Assembly (NCBI GenBank): GCA_021464245.1
Contig: JADCRB010000040.1
Span: forward strand, 10,061,534-10,125,533
From: Carallia brachiata
Taxonomy: Eukaryota; Streptophyta; Magnoliopsida; Malpighiales; Rhizophoraceae
Direction of reading: 5' to 3'
Length of the DNA: 64,000 nucleotides
Shown here one piece after another: positions 46,910-58,452 of the stretch. The notes beneath the pieces are model-generated. The model saw only the letters and a program-made list of their open reading frames with translations, did not search any database and was not told the origin of the DNA. The position numbers and the translations under genes are program-made. Every line of letters begins with the position of its first letter. Position 1 is the stretch's first letter.

Positions 46910-47163
46910 ACGAGGACGGCAATATTCAAACATGGCCAATAAAGCACATTAATAACAGGACCACACATAAAATGGTGACATAATATTCACAGACAATCCA
47001 TCACCATACGGATATACAGCAAACACACACTACTAGTGCTTTCCAACGGAAATAAACAGACACTTACTTGCAAGCTACCCTAAACAAACAGGCCAGGATT
47101 TCTATCATCAATTTAGTTATCATCAATTTGTTCCTTCTGGGGTCCGTTGGCATCCATCAGTCA
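46592..47163. other. Palindrome spacer with a locally flipped segment
   Basis: Between TA tracts at 46593-46605 and 46855-46908 lies AGCTGGTCAATGGTGGCG...TTTCTAGTTAG (46775-46855). It appears in the same orientation at 47485-47568, in intron 2 of the right-arm LTP copy. Mirror symmetry predicts the opposite orientation on the left, so this piece is inverted. The remainder to 47163 is the 3' flank of the right-arm gene. Confidence 0.75.
46855..46908. repeat. (AT)n microsatellite in the palindrome centre
   Basis: A long run of AT dinucleotides with one ACATAC interruption, next to the flipped spacer segment. Confidence 0.95.
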
Positions 47164-48148
47164 TCAGGGAATCGCAGCTGGTCCATCCAGCAGAGTACTA
47201 CAACAAAAATTAAAAGAACACCCACATATGGATATTAAGTGGTAACAAATCACATGATAATAGTACTAAAAATGGAGAAAAAATTAATAAGCAAAGTACA
47301 AAAAAAAAAACAATAATATTAATTGATAGTAATTGATCACAGAAAATAAAGTGAGCAGCAAGAGTAGTGTTGTGTGGCTAATAAGTATGTGTCTCCGCAT
47401 TATTATCTATTAATTACCTCATAATTGAATACTTTATGATTTATCATAATACATAAGGACAGCACTTGTTAATTAGTCGATCCAAAGCTGGTCAATGGTG
47501 GCGTCGGATGTTGTGCCAACTTATGACAAAATTAACAGCTAAATATATCGATTTCTAGCTAGTTTGATCCTCTGAGAGAAAAAAGTGTCATGGAAGTAAT
47601 TAATGTGAGCCGATAAATTACCTTGCTCGGCAGATGTGGCTGCAGGCATGGCATGTCTTTGGGAGGGTCAGCAGCTTTCAAAGGACGATGAGATCTGGGT
47701 TGGAGAGATAAAAACTGTGGAAGCAGCTACAGAGCGTTGCAGCTTGGCTGCTCCTGGCCAAGTCTCCGACTGAAGAACAGCAAGCGCCATTCGGATTCCC
47801 AGCACCACCGATTCTCCGCAGTTAGGGCTCGCAAGGTACAAGTCCAAGTATTATATCCCCGTAAGACTACAACAATAACATTATCACAATCAATCACCTT
47901 CATATATAAGAGAATGACAAAACCACAAGCTAATTAAGCAAACCAAACTCAGTATATATATATAATCATCGATAATTAGCATTGATATCTTAATTCATTT
48001 GTACCAGCTGATCTGCCCGGAGAGTATGATCAGTAAAAATGTTGGCGATGTTGTGCCCTTCAGAAAGTAGCAGAAGAGGAAGGATGAGGAGGAGGAGGAG
48101 GAGGAGGAGGAGGAGGAGGAGGAGGGCTTTGCTTATTATCTAAGCCAT
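47164..48148 (-). pseudogene. nsLTP-like pseudogene, right palindrome arm, three exons
   Basis: Exon 1 is 48148-48005, exon 2 is 47866-47622, exon 3 is 47197-47164, all with GT-AG borders (GTAC, GTAATT donors; TTGTTGTAG, TTGTTGTAG acceptors). Reading frame is kept across all junctions and ends STLLDGPAAIP. Three stops kill it: TAG at codon 3, TAA after GLVPCEP, and TGA after DLIVL. It keeps the CC pair (GACCSS) lost in the left copy, but the first motif cysteine (SCGD in the left copy) is tyrosine. The CTC leucine run is longer than in the left copy. Because it has the third exon and the longer flank, it is likely the original locus. Confidence 0.82.
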
Positions 48149-51100
48149 TAATTCAGTCAGAAGATCAGAAGACCCAAAGGGTTTTTTGTTTTGTCACAAG
48201 CATGTAAGAGGAGGAATAACACAAATTTACATAGAATTCGCACGTGTCAAAATTCTTCGCATGTGTGAATGAGTTCCATTGTCATTTGGCTATCTGTGCG
48301 TGATAAGAAGATTTTTGGGAAATTATCGAATTATCTAGACATTTATCTATTTAAAAGAAAAAGTCTATATCTTTTTCTCAAATACAGTCAATATGAGGAT
48401 TTTTTTTTTACTTTCAATTTTTTTTCATTTCTATTTTTGTCTCTCTTATTTTTTCCTTCCTTTTTTTTTTTCCTTCTTCCGAGCAAGTGGTGTTAAGGCT
48501 ACATAAACCAAGAAACATGGGGTCTGCTATGACTGCTACAGTGGAGAAGGTATAAATTAGGGTCTGTTTAGTTTACCTATTCGATATTATTATTGTTGGT
48601 TATTGTCGCTAATTGCTGCTACTAATTATTGATTGTTAATTGCTGTTATTTGTTGCTAATTGTTAAAAAAATTAATGAAGTGTTTAATTAACTTTCTACT
48701 TTACCGGTGAATAACTAAATAATTGATTTAGATATTTAATTTACATTAATATATTATATTAACAAAATTATCTTTGTATTTTATAATTTTTATTTTTAAA
48801 ATAAATATTCTATAAATAATATTGAAAATTTTCTCACTTAATTTTATTTTAAAAATTAATGTTTACTAGATAATAAAAAAAATATGATGTTTGAAATATT
48901 TTTTTAAGTATCAATATTGATGAAAATTTAAAGTAAAAAAAATATTTAAGAATTGTTAAAAAATGAAAATGTTGCGTTTATATAAATATCAATGAAGTTG
49001 AGTTACACCTAACAAATAATATTCAAATGGTAAGTAAAAAAAATAAATAAATTTGTATAAATATTTTTTGATGGTATTTTAATCTATATAAATTATTATT
49101 AACATTAAAAACTGAAAAACAACTTTAAAAGTAGTAAAAAGTAATATTAAGTTACTTTTCAATCAACTTTTTTTAAGATGTTATATAAAAAAATAAGTAG
49201 AATCAAATAGCAACTCAAAAAAATAACCTAATTTTTGAAAATAAAATACAAATATACTCTTATAAAAGTTAACATAAACATCCTCTTAACGACGAAAGAG
49301 GAAGTGTGGAGAAATTGTTGTTCTTTTTAGCCAAAAGTAATGGCTTTGTATGTATGTGCAAATTTTGGTAATAATTGTCTCCTCATTTTTTACCGACTGT
49401 TAAATTTCTCAACATTCCTATTTTTTTTAATTCCCGCATTAATTAATCAATGGTATAGATTTTTCCTGACTTTTTTATTATTCATAAAATGGGATTAAAC
49501 TAATATCAATTGATTAATTATATTGTCTTTTTTACTCACATTAATTTTTCTAAGATTTTCAACACCCTATAGGAATAAATATACGGTAAGAATCCATTTT
49601 TCGTAAGATTACGGCTTTCGTGCTGTCAATTAGCTAATGCAAAAACCTAAGAAAATTTATTTTTTCGATCAACTGTGTTATGATTCGCGAGTAATCAACA
49701 GGTAAAGAGGGAAAACAAAGGAAAAAATTTATACAAAGGAAAAAATTTACAAGGCTATTTTGATTAAGTGATATTGGTGGTAGATTTTTGTGGACGCATA
49801 AGAGCTACCCACCACATCAAGTAGATGGGAATTATTATCTAATAATCTAAAAAATGTAATAAAATAATCGAGAAGTCATTTTTTTAGTGCATTCGAGTAT
49901 AACATTTTCTTTTCTTCCTAAAAAAAAAATGTGTACCATTTTATACTTAAAAGCGACCAAATTTGTCTTTCTCATGAACTTTTTCTGTTATCTTTATTGG
50001 GTTGTAGATGAAAGTTGTGCCGATGCATGTGCCACTCTTTTTCTTTCTATTCCCTCTGTCTCTCTCATACCAACATAAATTAATATGCAAATTATCATGA
50101 ACATTTTTTTCCTTTATTAATTTCTCGAACAATAAGTTGGATCATTTTTTAGATTCAAATATAAATTCCTAAGGTTGGCCTGATTGGCAATACATAAATG
50201 GATAATTGTACACTATAGATAAGAGAACAAATACTGAAAAATGAGAAATTATTAAATGACATTGCGTAGTATCAATTTAAATTACTAAATGAAATTAAAT
50301 CCTTACTAATTTTCTTAAATGCTCTTTTTTTAAATTTTTTCCATCATGTTTATGGATTTTTTATTTGACAGTTATGATTGCGTCTATTTTTTATATCCAT
50401 AAAATTTAATTATTTTATTTAAGTAGCTCATTAGTTCGAGATTGTCATCAAATAGGACGATTCGAGTAAATTTTTTGTTTTTGCTTCGTGCTTCATAAGG
50501 CTATCGGGTGGCTTAATTGGTATTGAATTTCTTGGTTTGGTAACAACTAAATATTGATCATAAAATAATATATAAAACATTCTTTATACATTTTAGATAA
50601 ATTCACGTCTTTTTATCTTTGATGGTACTAAACAAAAAAAAAAAAAAGAACCGGTTTGACACTAGAATGATGTGATATGGGCGCGATAATAATTTGTTTA
50701 TTGTAACTTATAAGACTTTAGAAAAGAAACAAAGAAAGCTCCATTTATATGAATAGCCTCTTTTGGCTATTTATAATCGATGGCTTAGGAATGCATGGTT
50801 AGTGAGAGAGAGTGTGCATGTGTTTGTAGACTGCATGCCAAATTGAGTCTCTTTTTTGAGTTAAATATTTCTTATTTGTCCTTTTTCCTTTTGTTTTTTC
50901 GTTGAAGTATATAGCTGTGGATAGGACTATAAACAGATATACACATGCACAAGGAAAATAGCTTTCATCAATATTTCGTTCTTGGGTACTGTAGCTGTTC
51001 AGCATGTTTTACTTTCTGTAGCCAACAATTATGCGTACTAATACAGAAACAAAAAAAAACAAAAAAAGAAATTGTAATTTGTTCTCGTCACATGTTTAAA

Positions 51101-51542
51101 CAAAAAAATATATTTATAGTTATTGAGAATTTAGATGTCATCTTAAAATTTTTAGTTTCAATCCTGAAATTTGAAAAAGATATCAGATATGGAAATGAGG
51201 CAAATTATATTTATTATTTACACTCACGACCTAAAGAAATTCCTAATGAAAAAAATAATTAAATTTTTAATCTTTTTATTAAACAATTATTTTGGATTCC
51301 AAGTTGAGAAAAACAAAATTTTACATACAAACAGACGTATATAGAGTAATTTTCAATCACAGAAACACAGCTCTAAAAAGGGGGTAAAAAAAGTTAGAAT
51401 AATTCACAACTCGATTGCTTTCTCAAAGATAATTCACGATTGTAATTTTTACTTATCATCTCTCGGTTACTAAACTTTTTCTTATACCAATACCACCCAT
51501 TGTTATCCTGCTATTTACAGTGTAAAATTCAAGCAAAGTTTC
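47573..51542. repeat. Right arm of the large inverted repeat
   Basis: Reverse complement of 43836-46591. It holds an unmatched AT-rich segment (about 48290-49575) where the left arm has the RRM fragment. Its outer end lies 316 bp before the TRAPPC2 start codon. Confidence 0.92.
48081..48126. repeat. (GAG)n trinucleotide run inside the LTP pseudogene signal peptide
   Basis: A GGA/GAG run that on the minus strand is CTC leucine codons of exon 1. It is longer than the six-codon run in the open copy. Confidence 0.9.
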
Positions 51543-51729
51543 TTACAAAATAATTAAAAATACTATATGTGTTATTTTTAAAAAAATTCTGTTAAATTCG
51601 TTAAATAATGTAAAAGTAGTGATCTTTTTATACTAATCCATTATTTTATATGTATTTCAATTCAATTCTACTCATTTTCAAGCGTATTTGGTTAAAAAAA
51701 AAAAGCGTTTTATCCATGTTTTGTTACGT

Positions 51730-51754
51730 TTGACCGTTTATTTTAACGGTTGAC
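51730..51754. promoter_or_regulatory. Inverted TTGACCGTT / AACGGTTGAC pair upstream of TRAPPC2
   Basis: TTGACCGTT, a short A/T spacer, and AACGGTTGAC form a near-perfect dyad about 105 bp before the ATG. Each half has a W-box core (TTGAC) and a MYB core (AACGG/CCGTT). Function is inference. Confidence 0.35.
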
Positions 51755-51858
51755 TAATAATCTCCCTTTTTTTTTTTTTTGGAGGGGGGAGCCTTTTGAG
51801 GTTTTTGATTGCTGCTGCTTTTATGTACCTTTGGACGGGACAGCTTAAAAAGAAAGGG

Positions 51859-53818
51859 ATGGCAACTACAGCTTGTTTTATGATTGTGAGCAGGAATGAC
51901 ATCCCTATATATGAAGCTGCGGTCGGATCCGCGGTTAAAGTAAGATAATCTTTGATTTTGCTTTTCCATTTATCATATCTATTTACTAGGCGTTTCCCAT
52001 TGGGATCTCCAGTTTCTGTTGTCAAGTGTGCAATGCATTAACTGATTCTAATTTCGGTTGGTGCCTAGGGCCTCATCAATGTGCCATAGATAAATTACAT
52101 GGATAGCCTTCTCCCCTCCCTTAGAATTTCCCACCACCACAACTCCTTGTCATATTCATATCTGAGATCTTGGAATGGCCCCAGATGATTTTCCCCGCTA
52201 ACCTGGCTGTAAAACTTATTCTGCCGGGGTACTTTAGTTTGGATTTTAGTTATTTTGAAGTTTGAAGTCTCTTTGTTAGCTCAAGTTACAGTTACTGTGT
52301 GTCATTAATTGGTGCAATTGTTAATTTTATGTCTGTTAACTCATGTTTTTCGTTTCTAACGCGGAACTGTGGTGATCCATGATTGTCATTCTGATTTCAT
52401 CTTATCATAACAGAAACTGTTTGTTTTTGCGCCTGCTACTCCATCAATTTTTCAATTAGATATTATACATATATATGTTCTTGACTATGCATCAAGAAAT
52501 AAAAAAACCTTGAAGACTTGCTAACTAACAGACCTTAATTCTATTTGCCTGCATCAAGAAATATAAGTCACTATTCATATAGTACTGCATTTTGATTACA
52601 AGTCAACGGGACCACAAAATACTGTTTATATATTTAGAGAAAGCCTACACTGTTATTGTTCAATATATTCATGATGTAAACTAACAGTGTTTATTGTAGT
52701 CTACATTGTTTTCTGCCTGTGAACATGTTGTCCATTTTGGATTGTGTAACATTATTATTTGCTAATGTAATTTAATGAGCAGACATACCACAGACCAACA
52801 AAAGAAATGGAAAATGGAAAATGGAATAGCAATGTTGGACAGCTCACAGGGGATGATATTAAGTTGATGGTTTCTAGATCTCCGGTTTAATAGAGCTTGG
52901 AAAATTGAAATTTTTAGGCTTAAAAGGATGGAATTTGTATTGAGTGAAATAATACAAATTAACACGAACAGTAAAAATTGCAAAAAGCAAAATATTAGTA
53001 TGAAACTAATGGGAAAGATTTACCCGCGTCATACTTACAGAACTACTAAAATTGCTTGTGCGTGCGAAATCCCTATGTCAAGGATTTAAGGACGTTGAAG
53101 CTGTGGATGTTTTGGAAGGTGAGTCAATTGATGAGCTGAGTGAAACTTACTTTGTTAATGTAATGAGGCACATATTGACCGCTCCTAAGGTGGAGGAGAG
53201 TCAAACTGTTGCTTTTCTTACTCAAGGTGCGTAGGCTTACTATGGATGCAGGAAGAAGCTGGGGATGTTTTGGACAGAGCGTCAAGTGATGAACTGAGTG
53301 AAACATATTTTGTTAATGTACTGAAGAGCATATTGAGAGCTCTGAAGGGGTTTTTTTTTGTTTTTTGTTTTGGTTGGGGGAGGGGGGGCGCAGCTGGGGA
53401 ATAAGAGAATCAAACTGCTGCATTAGCTATACTTTCAAAAAAATGTCAGAACATCAGTACGAATTCTAGACTACAGTTCTAAGTTTCTTATTTCTTTGAA
53501 TCATCTGAAGACATCAGAAGGGGGAAGCAAAAGAGAGAGAGAACTCAGAATAGAAAATACTGTTGCATTTTGACGGCCAAATTTCTGTTGTGCATTTATG
53601 GATTCATGGTTAAGCTATTGGCTTCCTTTTTAGATCACCGCCACAATGATGCATTTTGATGTGAGTTTGAATAAGCTGGTTGTGGTTAACACTAATGTTA
53701 CGCCCTTTGTTAACACAATGATAGAGAGAAGATGCTGCTCAACTGCATCAATTTATACCACATGCGGCTCTGGATGTTGTTCAGGACCTGGCATGGGCCA
53801 CTAGCGCAATGTAATCAG

Positions 53819-53856
<38 letters not shown>

Positions 53857-56349
53857 GTGTGTGTGTGTGTGAAATCGTAGTATCTTGACATTTTTGTTTG
53901 TCACATTCTGATGCAGGTTCTTGAAAGGAATTGACAGGTTTAATGATCTGGTCGTATCAGTTTATATTACAGCTGGTCATATCCTTTGTATATATTTTTA
54001 ATATAGTGAATCGCTCATGCTAAAACTAAGATGCTTCTATGGCATTGCCAGAAACAGAATATGTGCTTAGCATACAAAAAAAGTGAAAAGGAAAAAACTG
54101 CGGTTGCCTATTAATGAGGGATTCATTCTCCTTTCAGTTAATTAAATCAATAGATGTTGCGAATTCCTGGTATGGAAAAAAACTAAACCTATGTATTTGT
54201 GACCACAAAAAGTAAGCCGCTTAAAACATCCACAACTATTGCCATAATGCTTTTAACCGGTACATAGTACAGACAGGGCGACTGAATATTTTTCAAAAAT
54301 GTCATGCTGCCTTTAAGGAGGTAGGATCCTCAATATGAATGTTTTGAGCTGACCAACAAGTTTGATACTTCTTCCTTTGCTCAGTGGTACCAGTGGTACT
54401 GTTTATTTCACATGTTTATTTCACATGTACTGCCCAGGGGCTACAGTTTTATAGTATGAGCATGTGCATGTGAAGATTTTTCTTGAAATATGATTCATCT
54501 GTTTTAGTATGCACCATTTCCCTAGTGGTTTGAAGTTTCTATTCTTTGCTCAGCCATTCATTACATTTTTATGAGAATGAAGACCTGTGTGCTTGTTCCC
54601 ATGTCATGGCTGTACATTGGGCCATTGCCTTAGCATCGTACTGGGAATTGAGAGTAAAGTTTTTTTCTAATTTCTCTTTCTTATGGTATAATAGAGTCTC
54701 TTTGTTATCTTCTTTGACTTTTCATACATACACAATTTATGCTACTTCATGAATCTCGCAATGAAGATGGAATCAAGAGCTTTTTCCAGGAGGTCCAAGA
54801 GCTTTACGTAAAGGTACATATCAGCTGTTGTGGTCTGATACATTTCTTTTCATGCACATGCACATATTGCTGATTGAATCCATGCACTTAAAAAGAGCAA
54901 ATTGATAGATTTATTCATAAACATAGGGAATCAATGTTAAATTTAGACATGTTAGTCTTGGTAAGCTTTCCCCATGAACTTTATTGTGGGAATCTCTCGG
55001 CAACCGGGCTTAATTGATGGGTTTCATCGAAGGATATCTCCACCAGGAAATCCTGATAACTGAAAAGTGAAATGCATAAGAATTCTTGGAATATTCCTTA
55101 ATGCCACTCAAGGAACCAAAGTTGATAGTCTGTTTGCAATTTTAGGAGTATCCATTTCCTAGTAGACTAATAAAGAGATGAGGTTGGTACCGTACATTCT
55201 GGAAGAAGATTTTGGGAGGTAATTTCCTGTGACATTTTCTGTTAGTCATTATTTCTACAGGCATGAGTTCCTCTCTAACTCAATAAGAGAATTTTTAGAA
55301 AATGTTTCTCTTTTTGGTTTGATTGCCTTTTAATGTCTTAGACTTCATATTGATTTGCTATATGTATGCTAAAAGGTGCTTGAGGACTTAAAATCGGGTG
55401 TATACATGGCCCAAATAATTTGCTAGCTATGTTCTGTGTTGCATTGTCTACCTCTGTTAACTTGTGAAAGCCTCACGTGAAACGGTTTAGTAAAGTGATG
55501 AGTTGGGTCAAATGCCTAATACATTACAATGTGGGACATATACCACAGCACTAAATAGCCGTAGCAATATTTAAGTAGTAATTGGGTCGTTTTGAGCAAA
55601 TTGCCCAAGCATTGTTTAAATCATAAGTGGATTTTGTTCTGAGGAAAACGCAACACTCACTATCATAGAATTGTTCGTCAATTTCAAACTTGCAGTTATC
55701 CTTCGTAACTTGTCTGCTAGGGTTGAAGTGCATGATGTAATGGAATGGATTTCATGAGATCGTTTGTTTTACTCATGGAAAAGAAATGCAATTGGAGGTT
55801 ATTTTGATTAATTAAAATTTAACTAGCAGTTGTTTTACTCGTGAGATCAGTTGATGTGCCTGACTAGCAGTTTTGACTAGCACGGGGTAGATATGTATAA
55901 TATGTTTTTAGCATTTAAAACGACGGGGTGTGAATTGTTACCAAGCGCAAAATGCAGTTTGTTAAATACAAAAAACTCAAATTTGAAATTATTGTGATCC
56001 AAGAAGCAATTATGTTAAACTCCTCTCTTTGAGTGTGAAATTGCTTTACTCCTGGGTACGTCTGCGTACTTTTATGTACATGCTGATGCATTACTTCAAA
56101 AATGGAAACAGCCTGTTGATGTTTGGCATTTAGTCTTGTTACATCTGAAAGCAGGCGTTGAATTCTTTTGCTATCCGTGACTGTTATTGCAATTGAAAGA
56201 ACGCTATTTCTTCTACACACAATGACTGACATTTTTCTACAAATGTTTGTCTGCAGATTCTTCTCAATCCCTTGTACTTGCCTGATTCTCGGATTACATC
56301 TTCACATTTTGACACAAAAGTTCGTGCCCTTGCTAGAAAATATATATAG
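51859..56349 (+). CDS. TRAPPC2 / sedlin (Trs20) subunit of the TRAPP vesicle-tethering complex
   Basis: Five exons: 51859-51939, 53725-53810, 53917-53978, 54728-54813 and 56257-56349, coding 135 residues, the usual length of the plant protein. It starts MATTACFMIVSRNDIPIYEA and includes EDAAQLHQFI, DRFNDLVVSVYITAG, FMLLHES, KSFFQEVQELY and ILLNPLYLPDSRI, ending KVRALARKYI. This is the longin-fold TRAPP subunit acting in ER-Golgi and Golgi trafficking. Introns 1, 2 and 4 are GT-AG. Intron 3 starts ATATCCTTT and ends AC, with TTCTTTGAC close upstream of the end, a U12-type AT-AC intron; any GT-AG alternative breaks the conserved H-T-x-F-M-L-L-H frame. Every junction keeps frame. Intron 1 holds a duplicated coding-like fragment; intron 2 holds a TC/TG microsatellite. 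Confidence 0.95.
53080..53345 (+). other. Duplicated coding-like fragment inside TRAPPC2 intron 1
   Basis: Two direct copies about 160 bp apart read DVLEGESIDELSETYFVNVM and, in another frame, DVLDRASSDELSETYFVNVL. DELSETYFVNV is identical, and the third-position changes between them look coding. Source protein not recognised. The first copy lies in a 60-codon open frame (53052-53234). Confidence 0.6.
53822..53872. repeat. (TC)n(TG)n microsatellite in TRAPPC2 intron 2
   Basis: A run of CT dinucleotides followed by TG dinucleotides, starting 11 bases into intron 2. Confidence 0.95.
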
Positions 56350-58452
56350 AAGCCAGCCCCTTCAGTTGGATTCCACGTTTTGACCTTGTTGAGATGAACT
56401 GAAACAGTATCTGAGCTCCGGTGCCCTGCCGTTCTTTCTTGGTACTCATTTTGATTAGTGCTCAACGCTCTCTGCTGGGCGTTGATGATGGTGATTTAGG
56501 GGTGCAAAGTGAGCATTAGCAGAGGGAGAATGTTCTTAGCAAAATTGGCTTTTACAAATTGCTGATTTTTTAGAAGTTTTTCTTTAGTTATTATAGACGT
56601 TATTTTCTGATATTTGTAACGTCGAAAGAAGTTGCATTTGCACTCTCAATTTTCCTGTACCGGACTTCCTTGTTTGCAACCTGTCGTCAAAGGCTAATGT
56701 TATTTGTGTCTAGGGTACACAAACTTTTTTTTTTTTTTTATAACTAAGAAAAAAGATCTATTACATATATAAAAGTCATTGAATCTTTGAGCCGATGTCG
56801 CTGTAACTCTTGTGTGAGTGCCTCTTTCAACTTTACTCACAAACAGAGACTCCCTACTCAAATACAGTTGGGTCTCACAGGCCTCTCCCAAAGTATACAA
56901 ACCTGTTTGAATTTCAAGAGAGAATTGTTAATGTTCGGTGCAAATATTAATTTCTTTTTGTTTTTGGCTCTTAATAGAGATTATTTACTATCATAAGGAA
57001 AGGGGTTTAATGAGAGAAAGAACTGAAAATTAAACTCTAAATTCGTTAGTTGGAAAACTCAGTTGTCAATAGGATTGGCATTTGAAACGGAGCTGGGGAT
57101 GATAATCGCGATTTTTGACTTATTTTTTAATTCTATTCCCGTCCCTGCCACCGTTTCCGCCGAAAATAGAATTTGAAGTCCGTCCCAACCCCACTAGCCA
57201 TTCCGTCTCCAACCAAAATATTTTAATAGAGTTCGTATATAATAACAATAAAAAAATAATGAATTCAAAGTTTCTAAAACAAGAATTTGTATCTAATACA
57301 ATCACAATAATAAAAATTGCTAAATCTTACAAGTACACACAACTAATTTGCCATCCCTAACTATCAATGATCTCATCTGGGACAGGTCCTCAACAACAAT
57401 TGTATTGCTACCCGAAAAAAAAAAAAGTGTATCGTTTCTATCACTACTCAATAAATTTTATAATGCTTTCTTGGAGGAAAAAACGTCGCATTTGTACACT
57501 ACTTGTGCGACATTCATTTTTCCTAAATATTCATCTGGCTAAAATGAATATTTGGTCCTTGAACATATGTGGTACTTTTTGGTTATAAAGTGTAAGTATC
57601 TCTCACCTCCCATGAGATATTTATACTTGGATAAAAGTTTAGAGGAAGAGCAAAATGAGAGTATGGATAATTTTTTAGTTTCTCTGTATTTGAAAAAGGG
57701 TGATGTAAGGAAGAACAGCTATAAAGTTTTTGACTGGAAAGCAAGTAAAAAGTAATAATAAAGAAAATAATATATGTTATGATACTTACTAAAATATATA
57801 TATATATATATATATATTATGATACTAATTGTACACTTTTTAATCAAACTAATAGATATTAATATATACTTCATTTTTTTTTTTGTAAACTAGATAAAAC
57901 TCGCTTACAAATGTAATTAAGTAATTTCTTATTTGTTTTCTCCAAAAATTATTGAGTAGTTAAAATTTTTTTTTCTGAAAATAAGCTTTCCGAATTGGGT
58001 AAATTAGTCCGAAAGACGTCAAAAGAAACCTTAAAATTGTTTTATAGAATGGCATCCATCGTAAAGCCAATGCTCGTAAAAGTTAAAAGTCACAGGAATC
58101 AACCAATCAAGAAGATAAAACAAGGTTAAAAAGAGAAGAAAATTATGAAGCTTTCAAGCGAAAGATAACGGTGGCATTATTATAAACATATAAATTAGTA
58201 AGGGACAATAATGTTCTTACAATTTTTTTTTTAATATAAAGGGAACAATGGTTTTCCTTTCATTGTTAGGGTTCATGTTTTAGTAAGCCACAAGGAAAAA
58301 AAGGTCTCTTTCCTCTCCTCTCACATGACTTTTTTTTTCTTTCTCTTTCTTTCTTTTTTTTTTTTTTTTGTCTTTTAATTCTCATTTTTCATCCCAAAAT
58401 CTTCCCTTCACTCTCGCTCTCGTCTATCCAAGCTAGTTATTAATGTTGTAGT
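56350..58452. other. TRAPPC2 3' flank and AT-rich intergenic DNA
   Basis: The 3' UTR should occupy the first few hundred bases. A (TA)n run lies at 57795-57820. ORFs at 57115-57755 have no recognisable features. Confidence 0.5.

Noticed and set aside
47737..47937. 66-codon plus-strand ORF in the right palindrome arm
   Set aside because: It is antisense to exon 2 of the LTP pseudogene.
56168..56465. ORFs on both strands around the last TRAPPC2 exon
   Set aside because: They cross the intron 4/exon 5 border and do not match any family; the TRAPPC2 frame explains the conserved part.
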